Shown here: piece after piece, positions 43,041 to 52,827 of the stretch
Layout: every line of letters begins with the position of its first letter
Numbering within the stretch: position 1 is the first letter of the stretch
Assembly: GCF_003386535.1 (NCBI RefSeq)
Contig: NZ_QTTN01000038.1
Span: 1-62,766 of the forward strand
Direction of reading: 5' to 3'
DNA: 62,766 nt
DNA from: Paenibacillus taihuensis
Lineage (GTDB): Bacteria; Bacillota; Bacilli; Paenibacillales; Paenibacillaceae
Program-made: the position numbers and the translations under genes
The notes under the pieces: generated by a model
What the model saw: only the letters and a program-made list of their open reading frames with translations
What the model was told of the DNA's origin: nothing
Database searches by the model: none

Positions 43041-44909
43041 TTATTGATCCAATTTGACCGTCTTCGCGAACTCTTTGGCGTCATCGATCAGCTTGCGGAA
43101 TTCATCGTACGCTTTGTCGACGCCCATCGCGTTGAAGTCGTCGATCGCTTTCTGCTGCGCGGCATCGAATGCGGCGTCGTCCTTCGCCATAATGTACTTC
43201 GCGACGTTCGCCATGAAGTATTGTTCTGCCTTGACGAGCGTCTGAGCCGTCTGTTCGGAAGGCTGCTTGACGAATGCGGTGAACGGGAAGTACGTCGTGT
43301 TGACGATCCCTTTGCCCTCTTTAACCAGCTTGTCGTACACCTGTCCTGGGTACAAATCAGCTCCGAACTGTTGAGCGAGTTCCTTCTCGGCTTTCGTTAC
43401 GGTAGCCGGGTCGATGTTGATCTTCAAATCGAGCGGATACCCGTCTTCCGCTGGGTAGCTCTCGATCAGACCAGCCAAGCGATTCAGCTTCTCCGTGCCC
43501 ACGCTCTTCAGATAATCGGCATAACCCGGATCGGAAGGATTCGCCATCTTGCCGATCAGCTTCGGCTTGCCGTCCACAACGTCCCAATCGACGCCTTTTA
43601 CCCCTGTATAAAGCAGCCTTCCGCCTTCTGTTCCGCTCAGGTAATTGAACAATTCCATCGTGCGTTCCGGATATTTATTCGCCTTTGTAATCGCATGGGC
43701 TGGCGATAGACTGTTCCCGCCCGGATTTTCAATCGGGTACAGGTACAGATAGCCAGGAAACGGACCAGGCAATTGCAGCAACTGCGCGTTATCGTTACCG
43801 GTGTTCTGAATCAATTCGTTGCCGCCCATCCAGAAGCTTGCAGCCGAGTTGAATACTTGGCCGGAGTTGAGCTTGGCGATATATTGGTCGATCTTCTGCG
43901 TAATGCCCTCTGGGTCGAAGATGCCCATGCGGTAAGCTTTATTGAAGAACTTGATGCCCTTCCAGAATACGCCGTCTTTCTCGGTGAAATTGTACGAAAC
44001 GTCGCCGGTCGTCGCGTTCAAAGAGGTATCCGAAAGCCAGTTGCTCCATCCCATCGCATGCGGATACGAGATGATGTAAGGGAACAGCTCTCCTCCCCAT
44101 GCGGAGAAGGCATATGTCTTCTTGCCGTCCTTCGTCGTTGGATATTTATCCTGCATTTCTTTATTGACCTTCAGGAAATCATCTTCGTTATTCATGGCGG
44201 GAGCGCCGACGCCCTTGTACAGATCCCATCTCGTATAGAATCCGACGAAGCCGTCTTTGGCCATGCTCGCGTCGTTCGCTTTACTTACCCGGACCGGCAG
44301 GAAATAGACTTTGCCTGTGTTGTTGCTCGCGACTTTCTTCATAATTTCCAGGGCGCCAGGCGTGTACTTCTTAATGTTCGGACCGTATTTATCGATCAAG
44401 TCATCGAGTGGAATGACCTGGCCGCCTTGAATCATCGAATTGACCAGAGCCGATACCGATCCGACTGTCATGATGACGTCGGGCAAGTCGCCGCCGGCGA
44501 TCATCGTTTTCGCTTTCACGTCGTCGCCCGTGATGAAGTCGAGCGTGATGCCGAGCTTCTTCTTAATCTCTTGAGCGATCGTTGTGTTCCATATCCCCTT
44601 GTCCGTATCCGCTCCGCCGATGAATACTCGTAAAGTAATGGGATCTCTCGGAAGCACGGGATAGCCGTCCGAGTCGGCAGCTGTGTTCTCGGTCGTGCCC
44701 GTCGAATTGTTCGCAGCAGGCGCCTTGTTCGCGTCTGACGTATCGGTTGAATTCGACGTGCCCGCCGTGTTTGTCGTGTTGGTCGAATCATTTGCCTTGG
44801 ATGAAGAGGTATTGTTTTCTTCTTTATTACCGGAACAGGCCGATAATGCGAGAAGCGTCATAATGACCATGATCGCAATCCAACTCGTTCTTTTTTTCAA
44901 GATTGACAT
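43041..44909 (-). CDS. ABC transporter sugar-binding lipoprotein
   Basis: 622 residues. The signal peptide ends LSAC (Cys25), followed by a Thr/Asn/Ser-rich low-complexity linker of about 60 residues. The body (LPRDPITLRVFIGGADTDKG, LGITLDFITGDDVKAKT) is the long LplA-type extracellular solute-binding protein used with LplB/LplC permeases for complex oligosaccharides in Paenibacillaceae. It should be tethered to the outer face of the membrane. The permease genes lie upstream on the same strand, 74 bp away. Ligand not deducible. Confidence 0.92.
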   Translation of the reverse strand: MSILKKRTSWIAIMVIMTLLALSACSGNKEENNTSSSKANDSTNTTNTAGTSNSTDTSDANKAPAANNSTGTTENTAADSDGYPVLPRDPITLRVFIGGADTDKGIWNTTIAQEIKKKLGITLDFITGDDVKAKTMIAGGDLPDVIMTVGSVSALVNSMIQGGQVIPLDDLIDKYGPNIKKYTPGALEIMKKVASNNTGKVYFLPVRVSKANDASMAKDGFVGFYTRWDLYKGVGAPAMNNEDDFLKVNKEMQDKYPTTKDGKKTYAFSAWGGELFPYIISYPHAMGWSNWLSDTSLNATTGDVSYNFTEKDGVFWKGIKFFNKAYRMGIFDPEGITQKIDQYIAKLNSGQVFNSAASFWMGGNELIQNTGNDNAQLLQLPGPFPGYLYLYPIENPGGNSLSPAHAITKANKYPERTMELFNYLSGTEGGRLLYTGVKGVDWDVVDGKPKLIGKMANPSDPGYADYLKSVGTEKLNRLAGLIESYPAEDGYPLDLKINIDPATVTKAEKELAQQFGADLYPGQVYDKLVKEGKGIVNTTYFPFTAFVKQPSEQTAQTLVKAEQYFMANVAKYIMAKDDAAFDAAQQKAIDDFNAMGVDKAYDEFRKLIDDAKEFAKTVKLDQ

Positions 44910-44983
44910 GGAATACCCTCCCTATTAATCGTTAGCGTGCTTCTATCGATACATGGTCCCCTAGAAAAACCATCATATCTGCT

Positions 44984-45883
44984 TCAACCTTTTACCGCGC
45001 CAAGCATAATTCCTTTGATAAAATTTTTCTGCAAAAATGGGTACACGAGTATGATCGGGAGCACCGATATGACGGTGATGCTCATCTTAATCGTCTCCGG
45101 CGATAGCTGAAGCTGCCTGCCTGAATTGGCGTTCGTCACCATCTGCGTAAGATCGGTCGCCATCCCCTGCGCTTCGTTCAGATAAGCGAATAAGATGACT
45201 TGAATGGTTTGCAGCTTCTCGTTATCGACGAGCAGATAATTATCAATCCAAGTATTCCAGCAGCCTACAGAGGCATAAACGGCGACTGTTGCGACAATGG
45301 GTTTGGATAATGGGAATATGATTCGATTGAAGATCGTCAGGAATCCCGCCCCATCTATTTCCGCTGACTCTTCTAACGAAGCTGGCATTTGTTCAATGTA
45401 AGTCTTGATGAGAATGATATAGAAGGCGTTGATGATTCCTGGGAGGACATAGAGCAGGAAGGAATCTCGCAAGCCGTACGTCTTCATCGTGATATACCAC
45501 GGGATCAATCCGGAATTCAGATACATGGACGAAATGACGATGCGATACATCGTTTTGCGAAGGGGCATAACACGTTTCGTGAAGAGAAAGGCAAGCATCG
45601 CCGAGAAGTAGACGCATAATACGGTGAAGATAAGCGTCTTCTCCACGGAGATCAGGAAGGCGTGCGGAATCGTATTGAGGCTAAGGACTTTGATATAACT
45701 GTCGAAATCGAAATGAGCAGGCCAGAAATAAATGCCCTTCGAAGCGAGTCGCGGATCGCTGATTGAATAGATCAGCACGTAGTAGAACGGATAGATGCAC
45801 ACTAAGGAGAACAAGGCCATGAATACGTAGTTGAACACGTCGAACAATCGTTCAGCCAAAGAACTGCGCCCATTGCTTATCAT
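44984..45883 (-). CDS. Carbohydrate ABC transporter permease, LplC/YtcP type
   Basis: 299 residues with six helices and the EAA-type motif EESAEIDGAGFLTIFNRIIFP that docks the ATPase. N-terminus LFDVFNYVFMALFSLVCIYPFYYV and C-terminal QKNFIKGIMLGAVKG are typical of LplC/YtcP. Overlaps the partner permease by 4 nt. No ATPase gene lies in the window; such systems usually share an MsmX-type ATPase encoded elsewhere. Confidence 0.94.
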   Translation of the reverse strand: MISNGRSSLAERLFDVFNYVFMALFSLVCIYPFYYVLIYSISDPRLASKGIYFWPAHFDFDSYIKVLSLNTIPHAFLISVEKTLIFTVLCVYFSAMLAFLFTKRVMPLRKTMYRIVISSMYLNSGLIPWYITMKTYGLRDSFLLYVLPGIINAFYIILIKTYIEQMPASLEESAEIDGAGFLTIFNRIIFPLSKPIVATVAVYASVGCWNTWIDNYLLVDNEKLQTIQVILFAYLNEAQGMATDLTQMVTNANSGRQLQLSPETIKMSITVISVLPIILVYPFLQKNFIKGIMLGAVKG

Positions 45884-46782
45884 AGAATCGACTCTCCCTT
45901 CGTTTTCCTGGAGAGATAGTTAACCGCGAACAACAGCGCGATACCTAGCAGAGATTTCACCATTCCGAGAACGGTCGCGTAAGAGTAATCGCTGACCAGC
46001 CAGCCAACCTTGTAGATATAGAAGTCGAGAACCTCGATTTTATCCGCGACGAGCGAGTTATAGAAGACGAAGTATTGATCGAATCCGTTATTCAGCAAAT
46101 TGCTGATTTGCAGCAAGAGGAGTACGAGAAAGGTCGGCGCCAGCCCCGGAATCGTGATATGACGCATTAATCCGAATTTACCAGCGCCGTCGATACGGGC
46201 GGCCTCGTATTGCTCGTTGTCGATCCCGGCGATGGCGGCGATATAGATGATCATCGTCCATCCGATGCTCTTCCACACGGAAAGTCCAAGCTGGAAAAAC
46301 CAAGTCGCGCCGTTATTGCCCATGATTCCGATGACAGGTACGTCGAGATGCAAGTTTCGGAGCAAGGTATAATAGAGACCATCGTTCGAGAAGACGGCGA
46401 ACGTTAATGCGAATACGACGATCCAGCTAATGAAATTCGGCAGCGTAGTTACCGTCTGTATGAACCGCTTGAATTTGCCATGCTTGATTTCGTTCAGCAT
46501 GATGGCTGCGATCAGAGGCAGCGGCGTCACCAAGATCGAGAGGAAACTCATCGCCAGCGTGTTCTTGAGAACCCGATAGATTTCGCTCCATTCGTTGTAG
46601 ATTTTGAGGAAATTATCGAAGCCTGCGAATTGCAGCTGCGAGAAGCTGAGAGCCGGATTGTAGTTATAGAAGGAATAGATCCAACCGAATAACGGGACGA
46701 AGTAGAAAGCAATGACATAGAGCATGAACGGCATGGCGATTAAGAAATATCTCCATCCCGTTTTATTTTTCCTAAAGGTCAT
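45880..46782 (-). CDS. ABC transporter permease, LplB/YteP type
   Basis: 300 residues with six helices. It begins with the family-typical YFLIAMPFMLYVIAFYFVPL and FGWIYSFYNYNPAL, and has the docking motif YEAARIDGAGKFGLMRHITIP. It is the first gene of the transport operon, with AAGGAG upstream of the ATG and a TATAAT at 46824-46829. It pairs with the following LplC-type permease. Confidence 0.94.
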   Translation of the reverse strand: MTFRKNKTGWRYFLIAMPFMLYVIAFYFVPLFGWIYSFYNYNPALSFSQLQFAGFDNFLKIYNEWSEIYRVLKNTLAMSFLSILVTPLPLIAAIMLNEIKHGKFKRFIQTVTTLPNFISWIVVFALTFAVFSNDGLYYTLLRNLHLDVPVIGIMGNNGATWFFQLGLSVWKSIGWTMIIYIAAIAGIDNEQYEAARIDGAGKFGLMRHITIPGLAPTFLVLLLLQISNLLNNGFDQYFVFYNSLVADKIEVLDFYIYKVGWLVSDYSYATVLGMVKSLLGIALLFAVNYLSRKTKGESIL

Positions 46783-46823
46783 TTGATAGTTCTCCTTGCC
46801 GGGTGGATTTGGTCTATGGACTC

Positions 46824-46829
46824 ATTATA
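46824..46829 (-). promoter_or_regulatory. Candidate -10 box of the sugar import operon
   Basis: TATAAT on the minus strand, about 40 bp before the first permease gene, within the 151-bp gap after the sensor kinase gene. The -35 region (GTTTAT at 16 nt) is poor, as expected for a promoter activated by a YesN-type regulator. Confidence 0.45.
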
Positions 46830-46933
46830 GAAAAGAGAAAATCCGATAAACATGGACATTTCGGCGAAATCTAGAACAAACCAGAGCATCGCGAAATGAA
46901 TGAAAGCAGCTCCGGTAAAAAATTGTACTTTTT

Positions 46934-48754
46934 TTACGATTTTTGGACTTTCGGGATGGCGAACGTCAGCTTAGTCCCCTCTTGCGGCATGCTATCGATC
47001 TGAATGTAATACTGACCGCCGAAGTGAAGCTGCAGCCTGCGGTTCGTATTGTACAAACCGATGCCTTTCCTTTCGTTCCAATCCTCCCCGTCCCAATTCA
47101 CGAGCGCTCTCCTCACTTCCTGCAGCCTGGCTTCGGTCATTCCCTCTCCATTATCCTGGATGCTCCAGATGATCTCGGTGCCCCGTTCCTCTGCCGTCAT
47201 GCTGATGACGCCGCCGCTTCTGTTCTTCAGTCCATGCGTGATCGCGTTCTCAACCAAAGGCTGCAGCAGGAAGCGCAGAATTGGGTAATCCCTTACATCG
47301 GCGGGAATTCGGTGCTCGACTTTGATTCCGCCCGCCATTCGATAATTCATAATCCTGGTATAGTTCTCGATATAATCGATCTCCTCTTGAATGGTACAGA
47401 ACATCCCTTTGCTGAACATCGGCTTCAGATAATCGCCCAGCGTCGTAATGCTTTCCACAATGTTGTCCGCCTTGGCCATGATGGCCATCCATTTAATCGT
47501 ATTCAACGTGTTATAGAAGAAATGGGGATTGATCTGGGATTGCAGCGCTCCGATCTCGAGCATCCGCTTCTCTTCCTGAATGGTTTCCTTCTGCTCCATC
47601 AATTCGTATATGTTCTTCGACATCTTGTTGAATTGCGTGATCAAGATGCCGAGCTCGTTTCTTAATTCCAGATCCAGCGTCAATCCGAGGTTCCCTTGTC
47701 CCATCTTTCGGACGACGTTCGTTAAGCTGTTGAGCGGCTTCGTCACTTTCAGAATCCAGAATCTCGAAACAACGGCCGCCGATGCCAAACTGAATACGAA
47801 CATGGTCATTACGATGGTCCTTAACGTCAGCGCATCGCTTGTAAAAACACTTACGGGTATCTCGTTCACTAATTCCCAGCCCAAGCTGTCGATCCGGTAC
47901 GACATGATCTGCTTGCCGCTTCGTTCTTCGCTGGAAAATTTATTCCCGCCGCTTGCAGTGGCGCTTGCCTGCAAAGGTGCCATTCCCGATTCGCCTATTC
48001 TCGCTTCGATGCTATGGGAGACGATCTTCCCCTTCTGGTCGATCAGATAGAGCTCATTGCTGTTAATGTCATTCGCATGATTATAAATATCGGTGAAATA
48101 CTTCATGTCCACGTTGATGACGAGCGTGCCAGCCCTATTATTCGAAAAGAAGCTGCGAGCCGCGGAGATATAAGCAACGGGCTTTGCAGCTTCTGGAGAC
48201 GTCGTAAAGCCGTCCGTTATCGCGAAATCCTTATCCGTGAAGCCGCCTAACCAAACCAGCTTCTGCCCCCCGGATACCGCCTGATCGTAAATTTCGGACC
48301 GATAGAACTTGTTCACCTGATCCGCAGGATCGACGAGAATTTCATTGGTCTGCGCTGTCGTGCGAATAGCGAAGCCATCATCGCCGAAGAAGCTGATCTC
48401 GTTGATATATTTATAGTCGGACAGAATTTGCGTGAAATTGCGGAAAGCAAGCCCGACCGCAAGAACGCGATCCAGCTCGGGCTTGCTCTTGTAATTGATG
48501 AGATCGTACAGCTCGGAATCGAGGACGAGCATCCGGGACAATTGATCCACTTCGCTCGTGAAAGAGGTAAGGTTATAGTCGTATTGTTTAAACTGGCGAA
48601 GCGTCGTCTCCTTCGCGTTGTTCTTTAATATCGCCAGTATTCTTAAATAAGCGAATAGCGAACTAAGGGAGAAAATAATCAGGAAGATGACAAGGAAAGA
48701 AAGCACTAATTGATTCGCGAGCGAGACCCTCTTGTTCCGTTTATAGATGGCCAT
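46934..48754 (-). CDS. YesM-type sensor histidine kinase
   Basis: 606 residues: a first helix (about 14-36), an extracytoplasmic dCache-type sensor region, a second helix near 310-335, HAMP, then the HisKA_7TM-like kinase core with QINPHFFYNTLNTIKWM (phospho-His in NPHFFYN) and a C-terminal ATPase domain (QDNGEGM, GIGLYNTNRRLQLHFGG). This is the YesM class, which partners YesN regulators to sense extracellular carbohydrates. It overlaps the response regulator gene by 14 nt and precedes the import operon, so it likely controls it. Confidence 0.94.
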   Translation of the reverse strand: MAIYKRNKRVSLANQLVLSFLVIFLIIFSLSSLFAYLRILAILKNNAKETTLRQFKQYDYNLTSFTSEVDQLSRMLVLDSELYDLINYKSKPELDRVLAVGLAFRNFTQILSDYKYINEISFFGDDGFAIRTTAQTNEILVDPADQVNKFYRSEIYDQAVSGGQKLVWLGGFTDKDFAITDGFTTSPEAAKPVAYISAARSFFSNNRAGTLVINVDMKYFTDIYNHANDINSNELYLIDQKGKIVSHSIEARIGESGMAPLQASATASGGNKFSSEERSGKQIMSYRIDSLGWELVNEIPVSVFTSDALTLRTIVMTMFVFSLASAAVVSRFWILKVTKPLNSLTNVVRKMGQGNLGLTLDLELRNELGILITQFNKMSKNIYELMEQKETIQEEKRMLEIGALQSQINPHFFYNTLNTIKWMAIMAKADNIVESITTLGDYLKPMFSKGMFCTIQEEIDYIENYTRIMNYRMAGGIKVEHRIPADVRDYPILRFLLQPLVENAITHGLKNRSGGVISMTAEERGTEIIWSIQDNGEGMTEARLQEVRRALVNWDGEDWNERKGIGLYNTNRRLQLHFGGQYYIQIDSMPQEGTKLTFAIPKVQKS

Positions 48755-50372
48755 CTTCTCTCTCCTCCCTGCTGTCCGCGAGCCATTGCCTTCTGAACTC
48801 GTGAGGTCGCATGCCCGTCATTTTCTTGAACGTTCGGCTGAAATAACTGTCGTCCCAATAGCCCGTTTTTTGGGCGATTTCGTAGGATTTCAGACGCGTA
48901 TTGAGCAGCAGGTTTTTCGCCATGTCGATCCGATAGAAGTTCAAATACTCGACGTAGCTCATTTGCAGCTCTTTTTTGAACAGTCTGCTTAGATAGCTCG
49001 GATTCAAGTGAACCTGTTCGGCGATTTGTTGGAGGGATACTTCTTCGTCGTAATGCTCCCGAATAAATTGGATCGCTTCCGCGATTTCTTTGCTCAAGTA
49101 TTTCTTCTTCTCGTTATAGTTCAAGATGTCCCGCAAATAACGCTGAAAAATCTCGATCGTCTCGTCGAGCGTCGCGCTGTCATGAATTTGACCGGCATAA
49201 TCGAGCGCCATCGCGGAGATGTCGTCGGAAGGGGGGTTCAAATTCACGGTCGGCCAATGAATCCACCGGATCATCATGATTTGAACGTCCAATCTGCTGA
49301 TTCGATCGAGACGAATGAGCGCCTGCGTACCAGCCTCGATTTCTTTGGCGTGCCTTTCGTTGAACGGCTTCGATTCCCTCAGCATCTTCTCGAGTTTCGC
49401 GCCAACGATGCTCCGAAGCGTACTCAATCTCACCGTATCCCAGCGGATGAATCGCTCGCTGCTCAGAATGAAGCTCTGCTCCAAAGCGCCGACGCCTTCT
49501 TGATATAATTGCCTTAGCAGCGAGTAGCCGGTTTGAATCGTGCTGATTCCGAAAGTGACGGAAGCGTTAAGGTAGGTTTTGATCACATTGCTAATATGCG
49601 AAAGAATATCCTGCAGCTGCAGGTAAATCCTCTGTTCGCTGACGATGTCGTGAAAGCTGAAAACCAAGATATACTTCGCGTCTTTCTCATATATGACTTC
49701 TCCGCGGTCGTATCCGGCGAGCAGCTCGCTGACGATGTTCAGTATGCTGAAACGAATCAAATTGCCATGGTTATCGTGAAACTTTCTTTCCATGCGTTCG
49801 AAGTTATCGATCGACATGACGCAGAGAAGCAACCGCTCCGGCTGGAGCCGGAAGTTCAGCTTCTTCGTGATTTCGGCAAATTCCGCGTCCGAGTAACGGC
49901 CGTAGGACAAATAATCCTTCATCGCGGTTTCTTTCAGGCTTGTCCGGTCCAAGGCCGGGGGGTCTTGCTGTTCCGCTGATGCGCGGCTGTTCTCCGATTG
50001 CAGCTCCGTCTGAACTTTCCGCAGCACGGACTCCATCTCGTCGATAGACATTTTGAACTTGAGAATATAGTCGGTGACGCCGAACCGGATCGCCTTTTTG
50101 ACCAGATCGAACTCCTCGTACGCAGTTAGTATAACGATCTTGGTCTTCGCGTCGTTCTCCCGGATAAGCGAAATCAGCTGCATCCCGTCCATATTCGGCA
50201 TCCGGATATCGGTCAGAATCAAGTCCGGCTTGGCCGCATTATAGAAATCCCAGGCCGCTTGCCCATTAGAGAGGTCGGCGATCACTTCCATGCCCAGCTT
50301 CGCCCAATCGATCGAGTTTTTCAGTCCGATTCGTACCAGCATCTCGTCTTCGACGATGATCACTTTAAACAT
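48741..50372 (-). CDS. YesN-type response regulator (receiver plus AraC HTH)
   Basis: 543 residues from an ATG with AGGAGG 9 nt upstream (the frame is open 70 codons further). Receiver domain: VIIVEDEMLVR and phosphoacceptor Asp55 in LILTDIRMPNMDG. A middle linker region is followed by a C-terminal AraC double helix-turn-helix (VSLQQIAEQVHLNPSYLSRL; LKSYEIAQKTGYWDDSYFSR). Partner of the overlapping YesM-type kinase and probable activator of the sugar operon. Confidence 0.95.
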   Translation of the reverse strand: MFKVIIVEDEMLVRIGLKNSIDWAKLGMEVIADLSNGQAAWDFYNAAKPDLILTDIRMPNMDGMQLISLIRENDAKTKIVILTAYEEFDLVKKAIRFGVTDYILKFKMSIDEMESVLRKVQTELQSENSRASAEQQDPPALDRTSLKETAMKDYLSYGRYSDAEFAEITKKLNFRLQPERLLLCVMSIDNFERMERKFHDNHGNLIRFSILNIVSELLAGYDRGEVIYEKDAKYILVFSFHDIVSEQRIYLQLQDILSHISNVIKTYLNASVTFGISTIQTGYSLLRQLYQEGVGALEQSFILSSERFIRWDTVRLSTLRSIVGAKLEKMLRESKPFNERHAKEIEAGTQALIRLDRISRLDVQIMMIRWIHWPTVNLNPPSDDISAMALDYAGQIHDSATLDETIEIFQRYLRDILNYNEKKKYLSKEIAEAIQFIREHYDEEVSLQQIAEQVHLNPSYLSRLFKKELQMSYVEYLNFYRIDMAKNLLLNTRLKSYEIAQKTGYWDDSYFSRTFKKMTGMRPHEFRRQWLADSREEREDGHL

Positions 50373-50480
50373 GATCGGCAGCCTCCTATCCTCGTACATT
50401 CGACAAACTGCTATCTTTCCTCTTAATTCAGCAATGGCTATCGATTCTCCTGCGGTGAAGTCATGGCGGGAATGCGATAT

Positions 50481-50515
50481 AAAAAAAGCAACCGCTCTTA
50501 CCAGCCGGCTGCTTC
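50481..50515 (-). terminator. Rho-independent terminator after the PAS kinase gene
   Basis: On the minus strand AAGCAGCC and GGTTGCTT pair (one G-T) around GGCTGGTAAGAGC and run into TTTTTTT. It separates the PAS kinase from the YesN/YesM genes. Confidence 0.8.
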
Positions 50516-50535
50516 GTGTCCTTCTTATCATTCTG

Positions 50536-51972
50536 CTAATTCGCACTAGGTAAAACAACTTCCACAATGGTTCCTTTCCCAACCTCGCTCTCGATGTGCA
50601 TCGCCCCTTTATGATTCTGGATGATTCGCATGGAAACCATTAATCCTAATCCGGTTCCCGTTTCTTTCGTCGTGAAGAATGGATTACCGATCTTAGCAAT
50701 TTCTTCTTGCGGAATGCCGATCCCTGAGTCTTGAATTCGAATATGGATTTCGCCGTCCATTTGCTTCGCGGTTATGATGGCTTCTCCGCCATTAGGCATA
50801 GACTCAATTGCATTCTTCAATATATTAATAAATACTTGATTGATCCCGCTTTGACAACGAATTAACGGTAATTGGGTATCCAATTCTTTCTTGATCTGCA
50901 CATTATAGAGGTTGGCTTGTCCTTCAATTAATCGAGTCACATGATTGATGATTTGTACCAAGTCTCTTAACTGATATCCCTCTCTCGAAGGCTTAGCTAA
51001 TACGAGAAGCTCGCTTACAATGCCATTGATCCGATCGATTTCAGCCAGCATGACATCATTGCGTACTTTCCTTGAACCGTCAATATCCTCCCTTAAATAC
51101 AATTGCATAAATCCCCGCAGGCTAGTCAGCGGATTTCGAATTTCATGGGCGATCCCGGCTGCAAGCTGGCCAACTAGCGTAAGCTTCTCTGATCTGCGGA
51201 TTAATTCTTCGGAATTAATTCGTTCCGTTATATCGCGTCCCATACTGATTACATGTTGAATCGTTCCGGCCGCATTCCTTATTTTCTTGGAGTGTGCCTC
51301 TTGCCAGATATAATGACCTTTCTTATGCAGGAGACGATAAACCGTTATTCGGCTATCCGATTGATCGGGATGACCTCGGGTTAACCAGCCGTTGTTCTTG
51401 TCATCCGGATGCCAGTAATCATAGGCATATGTTCCGACAAGTTCCTCGGGCTCATAGCCGAGCTGGTTGCGGACAGCCGGCGAGGCATAATCGATCATTC
51501 CGTTAGGCGTTAGCCGCAAAATCACGTCTTGTGAATGCTCCGAAATCAGAGTGTGAAGCTCTTCAATTCGTTTGAATTCTTCTTCCTTCTTCTTTTGTTC
51601 CGTGATATTTACGATTTGGGAAATGAATATGTCATTCCCGTCGATACCCTGACAGTTTCTTTCGGCTGTAACATTGAGAAGACCCCACAGGATGGCCCCG
51701 GATTTGTGAATATACCTTTTTTCCATTTGATATTCATCCAGTTCACCCCGACACACTTTGCGCCATAACTGCATATCCGCTTCTACATCTTCAGGATGAG
51801 TGATGGATGTAACATCGAGGTTAATAATTTCACTATCGCTATATCCCAACATGTTGCATAGAGATGGATTCGCTCTTAAGATCGTTCTATCGCTTAATAA
51901 TAATGCCATTCCGCTTGGCGATTTCTCGAATATGCGAGAAAACAGACGATGGTCACTGAATTGAGATAACAT
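50536..51972 (-). CDS. PAS-domain orphan sensor histidine kinase (sporulation-kinase-like)
   Basis: 478 residues, no membrane segment. Two PAS domains (about 13-125 and 140-250) are followed by HisKA with the phospho-His in GIAHEIRNPLTSLRGF (His276) and a HATPase domain (NILKNAIESMPNGGEA, GTGLGLMVSMRI). It resembles KinA/KinE-type kinases that feed the Spo0 phosphorelay. No response regulator is adjacent. The ATG at 51972 has GGAGG just upstream; an earlier ATG exists 11 codons up. Confidence 0.92.
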   Translation of the reverse strand: MLSQFSDHRLFSRIFEKSPSGMALLLSDRTILRANPSLCNMLGYSDSEIINLDVTSITHPEDVEADMQLWRKVCRGELDEYQMEKRYIHKSGAILWGLLNVTAERNCQGIDGNDIFISQIVNITEQKKKEEEFKRIEELHTLISEHSQDVILRLTPNGMIDYASPAVRNQLGYEPEELVGTYAYDYWHPDDKNNGWLTRGHPDQSDSRITVYRLLHKKGHYIWQEAHSKKIRNAAGTIQHVISMGRDITERINSEELIRRSEKLTLVGQLAAGIAHEIRNPLTSLRGFMQLYLREDIDGSRKVRNDVMLAEIDRINGIVSELLVLAKPSREGYQLRDLVQIINHVTRLIEGQANLYNVQIKKELDTQLPLIRCQSGINQVFINILKNAIESMPNGGEAIITAKQMDGEIHIRIQDSGIGIPQEEIAKIGNPFFTTKETGTGLGLMVSMRIIQNHKGAMHIESEVGKGTIVEVVLPSAN

Positions 51973-52177
51973 GTAATCCTCCATTAAAGCAGTTGCATGG
52001 ATCAACTAACCGACTACTGAATTTAAAATTACCTTAATGATGGAATTATAACAGCAATTTACTTTTAAAAATATATGTTTTTACTTGGATATCGTCATTC
52101 GTCTATTTAGCAGGAACCAAGAGGAAGGATATCGAATGATGTAAATCAATCACATTATCCTTCAGGAGGAGAAGCCC

Positions 52178-52810
52178 TTGTTCCGAAAGCTGCTACCCTA
52201 CGCAATCGCGCTTATGAGCGCCTTGTACATCTTCGTCATTCCAGCCGAACCAGAAGGCTTGAAGCTGGTCTTCAAGCTGATCCCCATGGCGCTTATCCTG
52301 ACATATGCCTGGCTGCTTGCTCCGACTTCGCGACAGTCGAAGCATTGGCTGCTCCTGCTGGGGCTATTCTTCTCCATGTGCGGAGACGGACTTATGAAAT
52401 GGTTCGTTGCCGGACTCTCCGCGTTTCTGATCGGGCACTTGTTCTACATCGCATCCTTCACACGCGAGCTCCGTTTCTCTTGGCCGCGCGCCGCAACACT
52501 GCTCCCGATTGCTCTCTATGCTGGCTATATGGGTTACCGACTGGTGAACGCACTCCAGGACAGCGGGGACAACGGACTCCTTGCGCCTGTGCTCGTATAT
52601 ATCACCGTAATCTCGCTGATGGCTTGGACGGCGATATTGACAGGCAATCGCTTCGCGATAATCGGCTCGCTGCTCTTCCTCGCCTCCGACTCCATCCTCT
52701 CATGGAACATGTTCGTGTCGGACATTTCCTATTCCGGAGTATGGATTATGACCACCTACTATGTAGCTCAGTTTTTCATCGCCAGCAGCATTCGGGCGCG
52801 CGAATCATAA
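52178..52810 (+). CDS. YhhN family membrane protein, lysoplasmalogenase-like
   Basis: 210 residues with about eight helices starting from a TTG preceded by CAGGAGGAG. Conserved acidic positions of the YhhN/TMEM86 family are visible in SMCGDGLMKW and LASDSILSWN. Mammalian and bacterial relatives hydrolyse the vinyl ether bond of lysoplasmalogens, but bacterial function is mostly inferred. A terminator follows, shared with the convergent cortex-hydrolase gene. Confidence 0.85.
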   Translation: MFRKLLPYAIALMSALYIFVIPAEPEGLKLVFKLIPMALILTYAWLLAPTSRQSKHWLLLLGLFFSMCGDGLMKWFVAGLSAFLIGHLFYIASFTRELRFSWPRAATLLPIALYAGYMGYRLVNALQDSGDNGLLAPVLVYITVISLMAWTAILTGNRFAIIGSLLFLASDSILSWNMFVSDISYSGVWIMTTYYVAQFFIASSIRARES

Positions 52811-52827
52811 TCGTAATCCCGGAATTG

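Noticed and set aside
43773..44633. Plus-strand open frame of 286 codons opposite the solute-binding protein gene
   Set aside because: The binding protein has a lipoprotein signal and family features, so the antisense frame is a by-product of codon usage.
44715..44835. Thr/Asn/Ser-rich low-complexity stretch that first looked like a repeat
   Set aside because: It encodes the linker after the lipidated Cys of the solute-binding protein, normal for Gram-positive lipoproteins.
46915..46937. GTAAAAAA/TTTTTTAC hairpin at the 3' end of the YesM gene as a terminator
   Set aside because: It overlaps the stop codon and is purely A/T; too weak to claim.
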